Shown here one piece after another: positions 10,101 through 17,858 of a DNA stretch of 51,303 nucleotides; the first letter of the stretch is position 1; the number at the start of each line of letters is the position of its first letter. The stretch lies in the NCBI GenBank assembly GCA_016935665.1, contig JAFGQN010000209.1, forward strand, positions 1-51,303, written 5' to 3'. A model generated the notes under the pieces. It worked only from the letters and a program-made list of their open reading frames with translations, was not told the origin of the DNA and made no database searches. This DNA is from Deltaproteobacteria bacterium (lineage in GTDB: Bacteria > Myxococcota_A > Polyangia > JAAYKL01). The position numbers and the translations under genes were made by a program.

Positions 10101-10255
10101 TTGAAGCGCTGCTCGATCCCAACGATGAAGAACCGCTGTTTGCCATGGAAATTGAATTCAAGCTGGAACACGCCACGCGAAAACTGCTCATCAAACAGAC
10201 TCGGCCATACTCTTTTGGCGCTTTGCCTTTCCCTGCGGACTGCCGGGAGTTGTAG
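7121..10255 (+). CDS. Lipoprotein with two lamin-tail domains and a GWD/PEP-synthase-like dikinase unit
   Basis: A 1044-residue protein beginning at the ATG four bases after GGAGGA (upstream in-frame sequence has no signal peptide or ribosome site). The signal ends ILGC (Cys32), followed by an acidic Ser/Asp linker. Two lamin-tail domains follow at about 74-212 (WIELICTGDEAINLSDYQI) and 240-370. A phosphohistidine swivel-like segment follows, with His617 in TPLSHVNILSKSRN, and then a PEP/pyruvate-binding ATP-grasp-like domain at about 750-1030 (RFRSSSNTEDLQEFNGAGLY, VWASLWNDRAFDE, terminal LLIKQTRPY). The swivel-before-ATP-grasp order is that of glucan water dikinases, not of PEP synthase. 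The motifs look intact, yet the protein is predicted to be exported, where ATP is normally absent. Substrate unknown. Confidence 0.75.
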   Translation: MDSGFQIFKGIKKLVITLCYVALCGMVFILGCSRDKDGNGDAGESDSDERSTESASMLDSDSVSDTESETFAKVGTLAFNEVMSKNDGVVLDEALEAEDWIELICTGDEAINLSDYQIAKDGGTPNALPDYKLSPGETVILFADREPTQGQRHLNIKISADGEQLTLLNANEEILDTLDVPPLAPNVSYARIPDGDGDFVTCRYATPDTPNGSECIPPAPKGLEEESFEEYQWPDDALAPEGPLVINELLLKPAAFIEIANIGSEAVSLEDYSLTISPHFPGVQWPQAGEGTVISLGMGALQRGEYLSVALDSAHTEALAADTLFEGVVTLFYASEVADRVDFMSWPDGSALAREPDGTGLFTYCLNTTPDAPNNCEQTATREVGDRLRYLRTPTDFDKLAEGGAKLGIGSVKFVVDMDAGNAVHLLGAWDWDLHYTFVREVIDGDPPLDRCDASENAQFNQGWGTFSSENYYTVEGRRYLLGTLSHHSSADLRCVEYTFGDEISAQQMKFGYYQAIARTNTPTQWVLRPQDDIQVAKARSIEGQLPIVGPTAPFANVVYQTLTEGVGYGTLRYIPATDLSAAALGPKTIVVTDDVPNDIPYVGGLITEAFQTPLSHVNILSKSRNTPNIAVKNARTDERIAPFIDELVKLEVFPTHFEISMANPAEAQTHWESLVPDGPMLTPLLDDSVRGIVSLGKDVGFEHRGSIGAKAAQLSELTRIASGFSRCDTVFPLPTPKAAFAIPVAHYLDHFESSGAKAVFDDAKQNADFQSDPAVRAVELARMRELILSHPVDDALMAEVAGEVADRFGNERVRFRSSSNTEDLQEFNGAGLYTSQSGQLNDPERSIDDAIRVVWASLWNDRAFDERQYARIDHNGVAMGILVHEAFLSEEANGVAVSRDITDVTRGDRYYVNAQAGEGSVANPAPGVTTEQAIYQWPSRLPTLRMMAQSSLVPDAVLWNSNTPDSSEIYLQGEVLGETRDVVRALRAIHNHFEALLDPNDEEPLFAMEIEFKLEHATRKLLIKQTRPYSFGALPFPADCREL

Positions 10256-10532
10256 GCATCTTTTTTGATGTTTTGACCAGCAGAGGTCGCAGTCCTCGCC
10301 ACTGTTTTCACTCCGGACAATGCAACGGGAGATGCAATCAGCGTTGCGCCAAATGTGTGAATTCAATGTTGAATTTACTTTATACAGGCAGTATGTCAGG
10401 TGTGGCACAATATTTTGAGCACAAATTGTGCATGCAGATGGTCACGATATTTTTGTTTCGCGTGTTTAATAACCGGCTTTTCCACATGAACCAGTTTTTT
10501 GGACCACCTGACGCCTTGCATTGGAGATTGAA

Positions 10533-11759
10533 ATGAAAACGTTTGCCATTATCCACACATCATTTTGTTTTGTGCTGCTTATCCTGGGCCTTTGGGCGTT
10601 CTGTTTTACGGCGGGGTGCAAGGATAGCGCAAGTTTAGCCGGCGACGGCGATACCGACGCGGATACGGACGGTGGCGGTGACACGGACGGCGATAGTGAC
10701 ACGGACGGCGATAGTGACACGGACGGTGATAGCGACACGGACGGTGATAGTGACACGGATGGTGATAATGATACGGACGGTGATAGTGACACGGACGGTG
10801 ATAGTGACACGGACGGTGACAGCGATACGGACAGTGATAGCGGCACCGATGGCGATTCAGATACCGAAACGGACAATGACACGTTTACTGAAATCTGTGA
10901 CAATCTCCCCGATTTTCCTGCTCAGGCAACATTATACGGTTATGAGCGTATGGTCCCTGCTGAGGATTTCACATTCGATAAGGAAGGCAATATGGTTCAC
11001 GTCACCCGTACGCCGGAAAATATTCTTCGCAAATCAAAATATAATGGCGAATTTGAAATCATTACGCCAATAGAAGGAGAGTGGCCCCAGGGGACCCGAT
11101 TGTTGCCAGGCGGGGACATAATTATTACCAATGGGGATGGGGGTGAACTGCTGCGGGTTTATCCCAATGGCGCCGTGACGCCGTTTGCCACGGGATTGCC
11201 CTCTGCCAATGGCATTGCAGTGGACATGTCGGGCATCCTTTATGTCACCAGCTCCGAAGGGAAAGTGTTTCGCGTGGACCCCCGGGAAAATTCGTATGAA
11301 GCGGTAGTGGAAATGGAGCAGGCGTCATTCGATGGCATCACCTTCAGCCCGGACTACAGGACGCTGTACTTTAACCAGGAGGGAGGATGGATACATCAGG
11401 CGCCGGTGAAGGCGGATGGGTCTCTTGGAGATGTGTCCCTGCTGGCCGAAATCGAACTTCCCCTGGCGACAGGAGCGGAAATGCCCTATCTGGACGGTAT
11501 GACCACTGATATTTGCGGCAATGTGTATGCGGTGGTGATGCGCGGTGCATTGTGGCGCATCACGCCATCGGGTGAAAAAGAAGAGGTCATTCGGCTGGAC
11601 TACGATGTGGATGGCAGCGGATCACAGGCCATTACCGCGTTGAATTTTGGGTCCGGCGTCGGCGGATGGAAGGCAGATCATCTGTATGTTTCCAGTTTTT
11701 ACTACGGCATCTACGAGTTGAATGTGGGAGTGGTTGGTAAACCCGAACCCCATCTTTGA
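10533..11759 (+). CDS. Lipoprotein with Asp-rich repeat spacer and SMP-30/NHL-like propeller
   Basis: A 408-residue protein; the ATG follows GGAG by six bases. The signal ends FTAGC (Cys29). Residues 52-111 are ten six-residue DGDSDT-type repeats, a flexible, acidic, possibly calcium-binding spacer typical of surface lipoproteins in Myxococcota-like genomes. From about residue 130 a six-bladed propeller resembles SMP-30/gluconolactonase/strictosidine-synthase folds (LPSANGIAVDMSGILYVTSS, FSPDYRTLYF, DGMTTDICGNVYAVV). It may bind or hydrolyse a small ligand at the cell surface; catalytic metal ligands cannot be assigned by eye. Confidence 0.75.
   Translation: MKTFAIIHTSFCFVLLILGLWAFCFTAGCKDSASLAGDGDTDADTDGGGDTDGDSDTDGDSDTDGDSDTDGDSDTDGDNDTDGDSDTDGDSDTDGDSDTDSDSGTDGDSDTETDNDTFTEICDNLPDFPAQATLYGYERMVPAEDFTFDKEGNMVHVTRTPENILRKSKYNGEFEIITPIEGEWPQGTRLLPGGDIIITNGDGGELLRVYPNGAVTPFATGLPSANGIAVDMSGILYVTSSEGKVFRVDPRENSYEAVVEMEQASFDGITFSPDYRTLYFNQEGGWIHQAPVKADGSLGDVSLLAEIELPLATGAEMPYLDGMTTDICGNVYAVVMRGALWRITPSGEKEEVIRLDYDVDGSGSQAITALNFGSGVGGWKADHLYVSSFYYGIYELNVGVVGKPEPHL
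10686..10865 (+). repeat. Ten tandem 18-bp repeats
   Basis: Ten in-frame copies of an 18-base unit (type GACGGTGATAGTGACACG) encode the DGDSDT spacer of the propeller lipoprotein. Copies differ mainly at third codon positions; one reads DGDNDT and one DSDSGT. Copy number is likely to vary between strains by slippage. Confidence 0.9.
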
Positions 11760-11880
11760 TTTTCGGCAATATCCAATTCCGGCTTTTTTTGAAACATGTT
11801 TTTCTGGCATTGCGCCACCCAGTGGTTATTTTGGTGCGGTTTAAAAAGCGCCAAATGGCGCCCAGGCAGGAGAGTGTTGT

Positions 11881-13722
11881 TTGTCCGGAATGATTGATAA
11901 TACAACGAAACAGCTCGGTAGTGTGGCGATTAGTGCCCGGTCACTGACAAAGCGGTTTGGTCACAAAGTGGCGTTGGATGATGTGTCCCTCGATATTGAG
12001 CGGGGCAGTATTCATGCGCTGCTGGGACCGAATGGGGCTGGGAAAACCACGTTTGTTAAAATATTGTCAACGCTTCTTTCCCCGACTTTGGGAGAAGCGC
12101 GGATTCTGGGTAGCGATGTGCACCGTCATCCGGATGAAATCAAGGAACGCATCAGTCTCACCGGGCAGAGCGCCTCGGTGGATGAAGAGATGACCGGGTA
12201 TGAGAATGTGTACCTTCTGGCACGGCTTCTGGGGCTGCCCAAAAAAGACGCGCGGATGCGCACCCTGGAACTGCTGACGTTTTTTGAGCTTTTTGATGCG
12301 CAAAACAAACTGGTAAAATTTTATTCCGGCGGCATGCGTCGTCGGCTGGATATTGCGGCCAGCATTATCCGAAAGCCGGAAATTCTGTTTCTGGACGAAC
12401 CCACCACCGGTCTGGACCCGGGGAGCCGAAACAGATTGTGGCGCCTCATCAAAAACATTGCCCAGTCGGGGACCACCGTTTTGCTGACTACTCAGTACCT
12501 GGAAGAAGCGGACCAACTGGCGGACGAGATTTCGGTGATTGACAATGGACGTTTGATTTACAGTGGCACCGGCGACACATTGAAATCGTCTGTGGGCACC
12601 AATATGCTGCACATTTCCTGGTCGTCAACCAATGATGACGAAACCCAACGCGCCATTTCTGTGATTGAAGAACACATCACGGATTCGGCAAGGATAACCC
12701 TCAGTCCCCATGGCGCCGTGGTGTCGGTGACCAGTACACTGGAGAGCACACAGGTGCTTGCGGGATTGTCCCAAGCGGGAATTCCCGTTTTGTCGTATGC
12801 CCTTTCCCGTCCCACCCTGGACGAGGCTTTCCTGGCGTTGACCGGTAATCCCGCCGCCGAATCGGGGGACGCCCCGTCCGACGACATCATTCCAGACAAC
12901 ACTGCTGCATCTGCTTCAAACAAAGCGCCTTCGCTTGCATCACTGTCGCTGCCGGTGGTACATAGCGCAGGCGCACTCACCGATATTGTGATGTTGGGAT
13001 GGCGCAGTCTGGTGAAGATCAAGCACATTCCAGAACAGTTTACCGATGTTTTGGTCACTCCGGTGATGTTCATGTTTATGTTTGCATTTTTACTGGGGGG
13101 CGCGCTGGCGGGTTCTGTTGATGCGTATCTGTCGTTTCTGGTGCCGGGAATGCTGGTGCAGACGCTCACGTTCAATTCGGTATACTCGGGGATGAATATT
13201 CATACCGACATTCACAAAGGCATATTCGATCGATTCAAATCCATGCCCATCTGGTCCGCGTCGCCATTTCTGGGACTGTTTGTGGGCGATTGTCTCAGAC
13301 ACCTGATTTCCGGAGTGTTCCTCCTGCTGGTGTCCACTTTCATTGGCTTTCGATTTCAGACGGACATTTGGCATGTGGGCGGCGCCCTGCTGCTTATCGC
13401 TGTTTTTGCACTCAGTGTATCGTGGATATTCATTACTCTCGGACTGTTGATGCGAAGCATCTCCGCCGTGATGTCCACCAGCTGGATGATTTTAATGCCC
13501 CTTGTTTTTCTCTCCAACATTTATGCGGAACCGTCCACCATGCCAAACTGGCTGCAAACCTGGATTTCCATGAATCCCGTCACCTGGCAGGTGGATGCGG
13601 CCAGAGCATTGATGGGCGGCGACGTGGCGCTGCCGCTGGTGCTCAAAGCGTTGCTGGCGTCGGTCGTTTTCACGGGTGTGTTTGCACCACTGGTGGTTTT
13701 CATTTACCGGCGCGAACGGTGA
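11881..13722 (+). CDS. Fused ABC-2 type exporter (ATPase and permease in one chain)
   Basis: A 613-residue fusion. Residues 15-310 are a DrrA-type ATPase: Walker A GPNGAGKTT (49-57), signature YSGGMRRR, Walker B ILFLDEPTTGLD, and Gln in place of the usual switch His in LLTTQYLEEAD, as in the daunorubicin family. After a Ser/Ala/Asp-rich linker, residues 370-613 form an ABC-2 permease with about six membrane helices. Such pairs are usually separate drrA and drrB genes. Start is TTG at 11881, six bases after AGGAGAG; the ATG nine bases later is too far. It probably exports a lipid, glycolipid or drug. Confidence 0.85.
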   Translation: MSGMIDNTTKQLGSVAISARSLTKRFGHKVALDDVSLDIERGSIHALLGPNGAGKTTFVKILSTLLSPTLGEARILGSDVHRHPDEIKERISLTGQSASVDEEMTGYENVYLLARLLGLPKKDARMRTLELLTFFELFDAQNKLVKFYSGGMRRRLDIAASIIRKPEILFLDEPTTGLDPGSRNRLWRLIKNIAQSGTTVLLTTQYLEEADQLADEISVIDNGRLIYSGTGDTLKSSVGTNMLHISWSSTNDDETQRAISVIEEHITDSARITLSPHGAVVSVTSTLESTQVLAGLSQAGIPVLSYALSRPTLDEAFLALTGNPAAESGDAPSDDIIPDNTAASASNKAPSLASLSLPVVHSAGALTDIVMLGWRSLVKIKHIPEQFTDVLVTPVMFMFMFAFLLGGALAGSVDAYLSFLVPGMLVQTLTFNSVYSGMNIHTDIHKGIFDRFKSMPIWSASPFLGLFVGDCLRHLISGVFLLLVSTFIGFRFQTDIWHVGGALLLIAVFALSVSWIFITLGLLMRSISAVMSTSWMILMPLVFLSNIYAEPSTMPNWLQTWISMNPVTWQVDAARALMGGDVALPLVLKALLASVVFTGVFAPLVVFIYRRER

Positions 13723-13903
13723 CGAGAGCCTCTCATCTTTGTATTCTGCAAAGTTCACATGCCGAATTTGATTGGACAGCCTATTTTCTAATGTACAATT
13801 TCCGGTGTGGCGGTACGATAAACTGATTTGAAATTGGTTATGACAGGTTTTTCGATAATTGTGTCGAAACACACTGTCAACAGTGCAGGGTGAGGCTGTT
13901 TTT

Positions 13904-14908
13904 ATGAAGATTTCATCACTTCTCAATGCGTTGCGCGTTGAACTGGGGCTTGAACTTATCGCTGGAGCCGCGGGACTGGGGCGAAAAATTACTGGGCCGG
14001 GCATTCAAAAATCCGGATTGGCGCTGGCGGGATTCAACAAAATGGTAAACCCGGGTCTGATACAGGTCCTGGGGCAGACAGAGATAGACTATTTGTGGAG
14101 CCTGGCGCCGAAGCAGCGGCGTGAGGCGGCGGATAATCTGATTTTGCTGGGGCCGCCAGGCATTGTGGTATCCAGGAGTTCGGGCATTCCCGAGCAGTTG
14201 GTTCAAAGTGCCGATATGGGATGCATTCCGTTGATGAGTACGGGGTTGCGCGCCACGTTGCTCATTGATTCATTGCATAAGTATATGGCCAATCGCATGG
14301 CGCGGATTCGGTCCATTCATGGGGTACTGGTCGAAGTGTTCGGAATAGGGATACTGCTGATTGGCAAAAGCGGTATCGGCAAGAGCGAGTGTGCCATGGA
14401 ACTGGTCATGCGGGGACACAGGCTGGTGGCCGATGATGTGGTGGATGTGAACTACAATCCCCCATCTTCCATTGTTGGGGCGGGCAACGAACTTATTCGG
14501 CACAACATGGAGATTCGCGGTCTGGGAATCATCAACATCAAGGATTTGTTTGGCGTGTCCGCGATTTGCGAATCCAAAAAAATTGAGCTGGTGGTGAATC
14601 TGGAAGATTGGGACAACAGCAAAATGTATGATCGGTTGGGAATTGTGACCCAGGCTCATAATATACTGGGAGTCGCCATTCCACGAATTGACATTCCCGT
14701 GCGACCGGGCCGTTCGCTCACCTCGATTATCGAAGTCGCCGCCCGCAATCAGATTTTGAAAGTGATGGGGCATCATTCCGCCCTCGAATTTCAAAGCCGA
14801 ATCGATGCCAACGTGGCCGTGGCCCAGCGAAATTCCAGCGCGCCACCGGAACAGCCCTACAGACTTCCCGCGGGTATTATTGATGATAGTGTTGAAGATT
14901 CTTCATGA
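13904..14908 (+). CDS. hprK: HPr kinase/phosphorylase
   Basis: A 334-residue protein of normal family length. The N-terminal domain (1-130) is followed by the kinase core with SIHGVLVEVFG (His139), P-loop GKSGIGKS (154-161), the acidic pair in LVADDVVDV (177-178), the K3-loop-like EIRGLGIINIKDLFG and NLEDWD. In Firmicutes and some proteobacteria it phosphorylates HPr on serine with ATP or pyrophosphate. No HPr, EI or PTS gene is in the window. The start used is the ATG after GTGAGG; the reading frame extends upstream without a ribosome site. Confidence 0.9.
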   Translation: MKISSLLNALRVELGLELIAGAAGLGRKITGPGIQKSGLALAGFNKMVNPGLIQVLGQTEIDYLWSLAPKQRREAADNLILLGPPGIVVSRSSGIPEQLVQSADMGCIPLMSTGLRATLLIDSLHKYMANRMARIRSIHGVLVEVFGIGILLIGKSGIGKSECAMELVMRGHRLVADDVVDVNYNPPSSIVGAGNELIRHNMEIRGLGIINIKDLFGVSAICESKKIELVVNLEDWDNSKMYDRLGIVTQAHNILGVAIPRIDIPVRPGRSLTSIIEVAARNQILKVMGHHSALEFQSRIDANVAVAQRNSSAPPEQPYRLPAGIIDDSVEDSS

Positions 14909-14988
14909 TGTGCACGGCCGCCATCACCACCAGGGGATTTCTGAATTTCTGGTCGTGCGGTGACATGCGACTGGGGATTATGGATGCT

Positions 14989-15014
14989 GGAACACGTGTT
15001 CCGGAACGCTGTTC
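14989..15014. promoter_or_regulatory. Perfect 14-bp palindrome followed by a related half-palindrome
   Basis: GGAACACGTGTTCC (14989-15002) is followed directly by GGAACGCTGTTC (15003-15014). The first contains GAAC-N4-GTTC, the core of the Gram-positive type LexA box. It lies between convergent genes and touches the stop codon of the methyltransferase, so a promoter role is unlikely. It could be a hairpin of the two transcripts. Confidence 0.35.
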
Positions 15015-15777
15015 AATTCGTTTTCTGTAATACACACATAAAGTCATTGAATGGTCGAACAACGTCCTGGTGCGCCTTGATGCGAAATGTTGTGAGGGAC
15101 AGCGCCTGCAAATCGCTGAATATTTCAAGAAACCGGTCATAGGTAAAAACATTGCAATGGCAATCGTGATACGTTGTCATTGCGCGTTGACCAACACGCT
15201 GGGAATGTTCCAAATCGTGCGTATACGTCTGGCGGTCGAAGCTAAACGTGCCATTCCAGACATCAATCGGCTTTACTTTTTTGTGATATCTGTGTGTGTC
15301 AAACACATCTGCAAAGGACGGTTTTTTTTTGTGTGTGTGATAATGTTCGATAATCTGGCCCGTCGTGGATAGTGGGCGTCCAATATCAAACGTGTAGCGT
15401 TTGTCCGGAACAGCAAGAAAAATAACCCCTTTTTTATTTAAAAGCATTGCCATTTCATTCAACCAATCGATGATACTGGGCACATGCTCGATGACATGGG
15501 ATGCCACCACGTAGTCGAAGGTTTCGCTGACAACCTCGGTAAGCCGCTTTTCGTTTACCACATAATCAATATCCACCACTTCTTCCGGAATCCGGCCGGG
15601 TGCCTTCCGCTGTCGCAATTCGTCTGCAGTGAAATAATCAAGATACTTAATATCTCCCATATCCCTGTGCACGATTGGCCGATCGTACGGTCCCACTTCC
15701 AACCCTTTGCGTTTTGCAACGTTGATATGCTTCGTGAGGAATTTTCTGCGTCTTTCAATTTGCGGCGTCGAAATCAT
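15013..15777 (-). CDS. Class I SAM-dependent methyltransferase
   Basis: A 254-residue protein. GLEVGPYDRPIV (about 31-42) is a motif I-like SAM-binding loop, and FDYVVASHVIEHVPSIIDWL is the motif IV region typical of Methyltransf_11/23 enzymes; MLNKKGVIFLAVPDKRY-type strand follows. The C-terminal half is unusually His/Tyr rich. Similar proteins often sit in glycan or O-antigen loci, but no such cluster is present here. Start at the only nearby ATG; no clear ribosome site. Substrate unknown. Confidence 0.8.
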   Translation of the reverse strand: MISTPQIERRRKFLTKHINVAKRKGLEVGPYDRPIVHRDMGDIKYLDYFTADELRQRKAPGRIPEEVVDIDYVVNEKRLTEVVSETFDYVVASHVIEHVPSIIDWLNEMAMLLNKKGVIFLAVPDKRYTFDIGRPLSTTGQIIEHYHTHKKKPSFADVFDTHRYHKKVKPIDVWNGTFSFDRQTYTHDLEHSQRVGQRAMTTYHDCHCNVFTYDRFLEIFSDLQALSLTTFRIKAHQDVVRPFNDFMCVLQKTN

Positions 15778-15915
15778 AGATGCGTCATCGTTTCTGTCCT
15801 GAATGGTTCACGGAATGCGACAGTCGATGGATAATGTAATTCTGCAAAAAAAACCAGCACTGTGATGGCAGTGGGCACGACAAATACTGATTTTTCTGAT
15901 ATAGCAGCGGGCGTT

Positions 15916-16611
15916 ATGGCGACCCCCCGGAAAATCTCATCAAAAAAAATCAAAGAATCCGATTTGTATCCGCCCGTAAAAGCCCTGCTGATGCAACAGG
16001 GATATGAGGTCAAAGGCGAAGTCAAAGGGTGTGATGTGCTGGCGGTGCGCGACGATTTGCTTTTGGCGGTTGAATTGAAGCTCACGTTGAACCTGCTGTT
16101 GCTGCTGCAGGCCAACGAACGGGCCGAGTCTGTTGATTTTGTGTATATTGCCATCCTTAAGGAAAATTCGTTTTATAAATCCAACCGCCGCGCATTGCTC
16201 AAACTGCTGCGAAAGCTGGGATGCGGTCTGATAGTGGTCAGCAGTACATTTTGCAAAGCGGAAACGGTGCTCGACCCGGGCGTGTATGCCCCGCGCAAAC
16301 AACTGAAAAAACGGGGACGGTTGCTAAAGGAATTTCACGAACTGGTGGGCGATCCCAATGCGGGTGGCAGTGCCAGCAAAGTGAAACGCGTCACCGTGTA
16401 TCGCCAAAAAGCGGTGCGGATTGCCCGATACTTACTGCGGGAAGGCACATCCAAAGCCAAAGACGTGCGCGACGCCCTGCAGATTGAAAACGCCAGAGAC
16501 ATCATGTATCAAAACCATTACGGCTGGTTCGATGGGCAGGGCAAGGGGTTGTATGGATTGAGCGAGCGTGGGATGCGGGAGATGGTGGCGTGGAATGAGT
16601 TGGTTCAATGA
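15916..16611 (+). CDS. DUF2161 family protein (putative PD-(D/E)XK fold)
   Basis: A 231-residue protein. The N-terminal part (DLYPPVKALLMQQGYEVKGE, then CDVLAVRDDLLLAVELKLTL) matches DUF2161. The Gly-Glu-Val, Asp and Glu-x-Lys pattern (Glu/Lys of AVELKL) fits a PD-(D/E)XK nuclease-like core. The C-terminus reads like a winged-helix domain ending LSERGMREM. I chose the ATG of MATPRK because family members begin shortly before the DLYPPVK block; earlier GTG/ATG codons at 15862/15865 are possible. It faces away from the methyltransferase gene. Role unknown, possibly nucleic-acid processing. Confidence 0.75.
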   Translation: MATPRKISSKKIKESDLYPPVKALLMQQGYEVKGEVKGCDVLAVRDDLLLAVELKLTLNLLLLLQANERAESVDFVYIAILKENSFYKSNRRALLKLLRKLGCGLIVVSSTFCKAETVLDPGVYAPRKQLKKRGRLLKEFHELVGDPNAGGSASKVKRVTVYRQKAVRIARYLLREGTSKAKDVRDALQIENARDIMYQNHYGWFDGQGKGLYGLSERGMREMVAWNELVQ

Positions 16612-16644
16612 GTTGGCATGAACAATGGCCGATTCTGCCTGGTG

Positions 16645-17337
16645 TTACATCACTTGAAAAATGTAAGTCAAACAATAGTATCCACCCACCAGAATGAAAA
16701 CAACAGCGGTAATTCGCCGCATCCATGGCTCCACTTTTGCAAGGATATTGAACGCCCTGGAGACGCGATGGGTTGCGAATGCAATAAGAACCGAAAACAG
16801 CACTACCGGAAGCGCGGTACCAATTCCATACGTGACCGGCATCAATACACTGGATTCGTGTTTTACAGCCAGGGGGATAAGACTACCGAAAAAAAGTGCC
16901 GCGGAGACAGGGCAAAAAGTCAGAGCGAAAAGCACCCCCAGCAGTAGCGCTCCCCAGATGCCGTGGCGATTTACTTTTTCCTGCAGGCGCGCAGATATGC
17001 CGACGCCCCCGGTCCAGGGCCAAGGAATGAAGTCCAGCAACAGTGTCCCGGCGACAATGAGTATCGGTCCGAGAAACTGATTCATTTTGCTTTGCAGGAA
17101 CATGGCAACCGTCGGTGTGGAGACAATGCTTTTAATCGCAATAAACGCCACGACAAAATAACTGATAGTTCGACCCAGCGTATAGAGTTTACCAGCCAGC
17201 AGCACTTTAAGTGGCTTGTCGACTCGCTTGCCAATGTAAGAGACCGCAGCGATATTGGTCGCCAACGGACATGGACTGATGGACGTAAGGATGCCCAGCC
17301 ACAAGGCACTCCCCATGGCCAGAGACAAAGAATCCAT
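16645..17337 (-). CDS. arsG: ArsG-like / CcdA-family membrane permease
   Basis: A 230-residue protein with about six membrane helices. It belongs to the CcdA/DsbD-like family, with SISPCPLATN in the first helix and LTFCPVSAALFF in the fourth, each carrying a Cys-Pro pair that forms the transport or redox centre. The pairing with an upstream ArsF-like lipoprotein and an 81-residue thioredoxin matches ArsEFG-type organoarsenical loci, where ArsG is the efflux permease. A role in passing reductant across the membrane is an alternative. Its ATG overlaps the stop of the ArsF-like gene (TGATG) and follows GGGAG. Confidence 0.7.
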   Translation of the reverse strand: MDSLSLAMGSALWLGILTSISPCPLATNIAAVSYIGKRVDKPLKVLLAGKLYTLGRTISYFVVAFIAIKSIVSTPTVAMFLQSKMNQFLGPILIVAGTLLLDFIPWPWTGGVGISARLQEKVNRHGIWGALLLGVLFALTFCPVSAALFFGSLIPLAVKHESSVLMPVTYGIGTALPVVLFSVLIAFATHRVSRAFNILAKVEPWMRRITAVVFILVGGYYCLTYIFQVM

Positions 17338-17858
17338 CACACATTTCTCCCAATAAGGTCGAGCTGCTGCTGAATCACTTTTTCCACGTATGCCTTGAGT
17401 TCATCGGGCGAATGCGCGATATCCCATACCTTTTGGGCGTTTTCCCATTTCAGGGTGTTGCCTTTGGCTTCGGCGGCCACAATCATGGTGCTGAACGACA
17501 ACTGGTACTGTTGCACGTACTTTTTATTGGATTCATCCTCCATGTTCAGTTCGTGGAATTCCAGCATCCCCGCGTCAATATCCTTGCTGAACTTCCCGTT
17601 AATAACTTCTTCAATGCCCTTTTGTATGCCCATGCATGTGGGGCAGCGCCGTGTATTGTGGAAATAGTAAACAACTACTTTATCCACCCGTGCTGCGTCC
17701 GACGCCGCTGTTTTTGCGGATGTTTCGACCGACGTTTCTTCTTTCGCATCGGCTGTTTTGTTGCAGCCGACAATTGCCGCAAGAAGCATCATCATGACGA
17801 GGGATGGTAAAAATGACCATGTTCCCCTGGAAAACGGTTTCATATTCATCACCGTCAT
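17337..17858 (-). CDS. arsF: ArsF-like thioredoxin-fold lipoprotein
   Basis: A 173-residue protein with a lipoprotein signal ending AAIVGC (Cys32), an Ala/Thr/Glu spacer and a thioredoxin-like domain from residue 60 (VVVYYFHNTRRCPTC) with active-site C72-P-T-C75. It fits the ArsF family, named as a subunit for nitrophenyl compound reduction in organoarsenical resistance. It is likely anchored in the inner membrane facing the periplasm and works with the adjacent ArsG-like permease. Start ATG overlaps the previous TGA as ATGA. Whether arsenicals are the true substrate here is inference. Confidence 0.7.
   Translation of the reverse strand: MTVMNMKPFSRGTWSFLPSLVMMMLLAAIVGCNKTADAKEETSVETSAKTAASDAARVDKVVVYYFHNTRRCPTCMGIQKGIEEVINGKFSKDIDAGMLEFHELNMEDESNKKYVQQYQLSFSTMIVAAEAKGNTLKWENAQKVWDIAHSPDELKAYVEKVIQQQLDLIGRNV

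Noticed and set aside
10686-10865. CRISPR-like periodic repeat
   Set aside because: Units are 18 bp, in frame and contiguous without spacers; it is a protein repeat.
10466-10903. 145-codon minus-strand frame with Ser-Pro-Ser-Val repeats
   Set aside because: It is the mirror image of the 18-bp repeats in the propeller lipoprotein; no ribosome site or domain.
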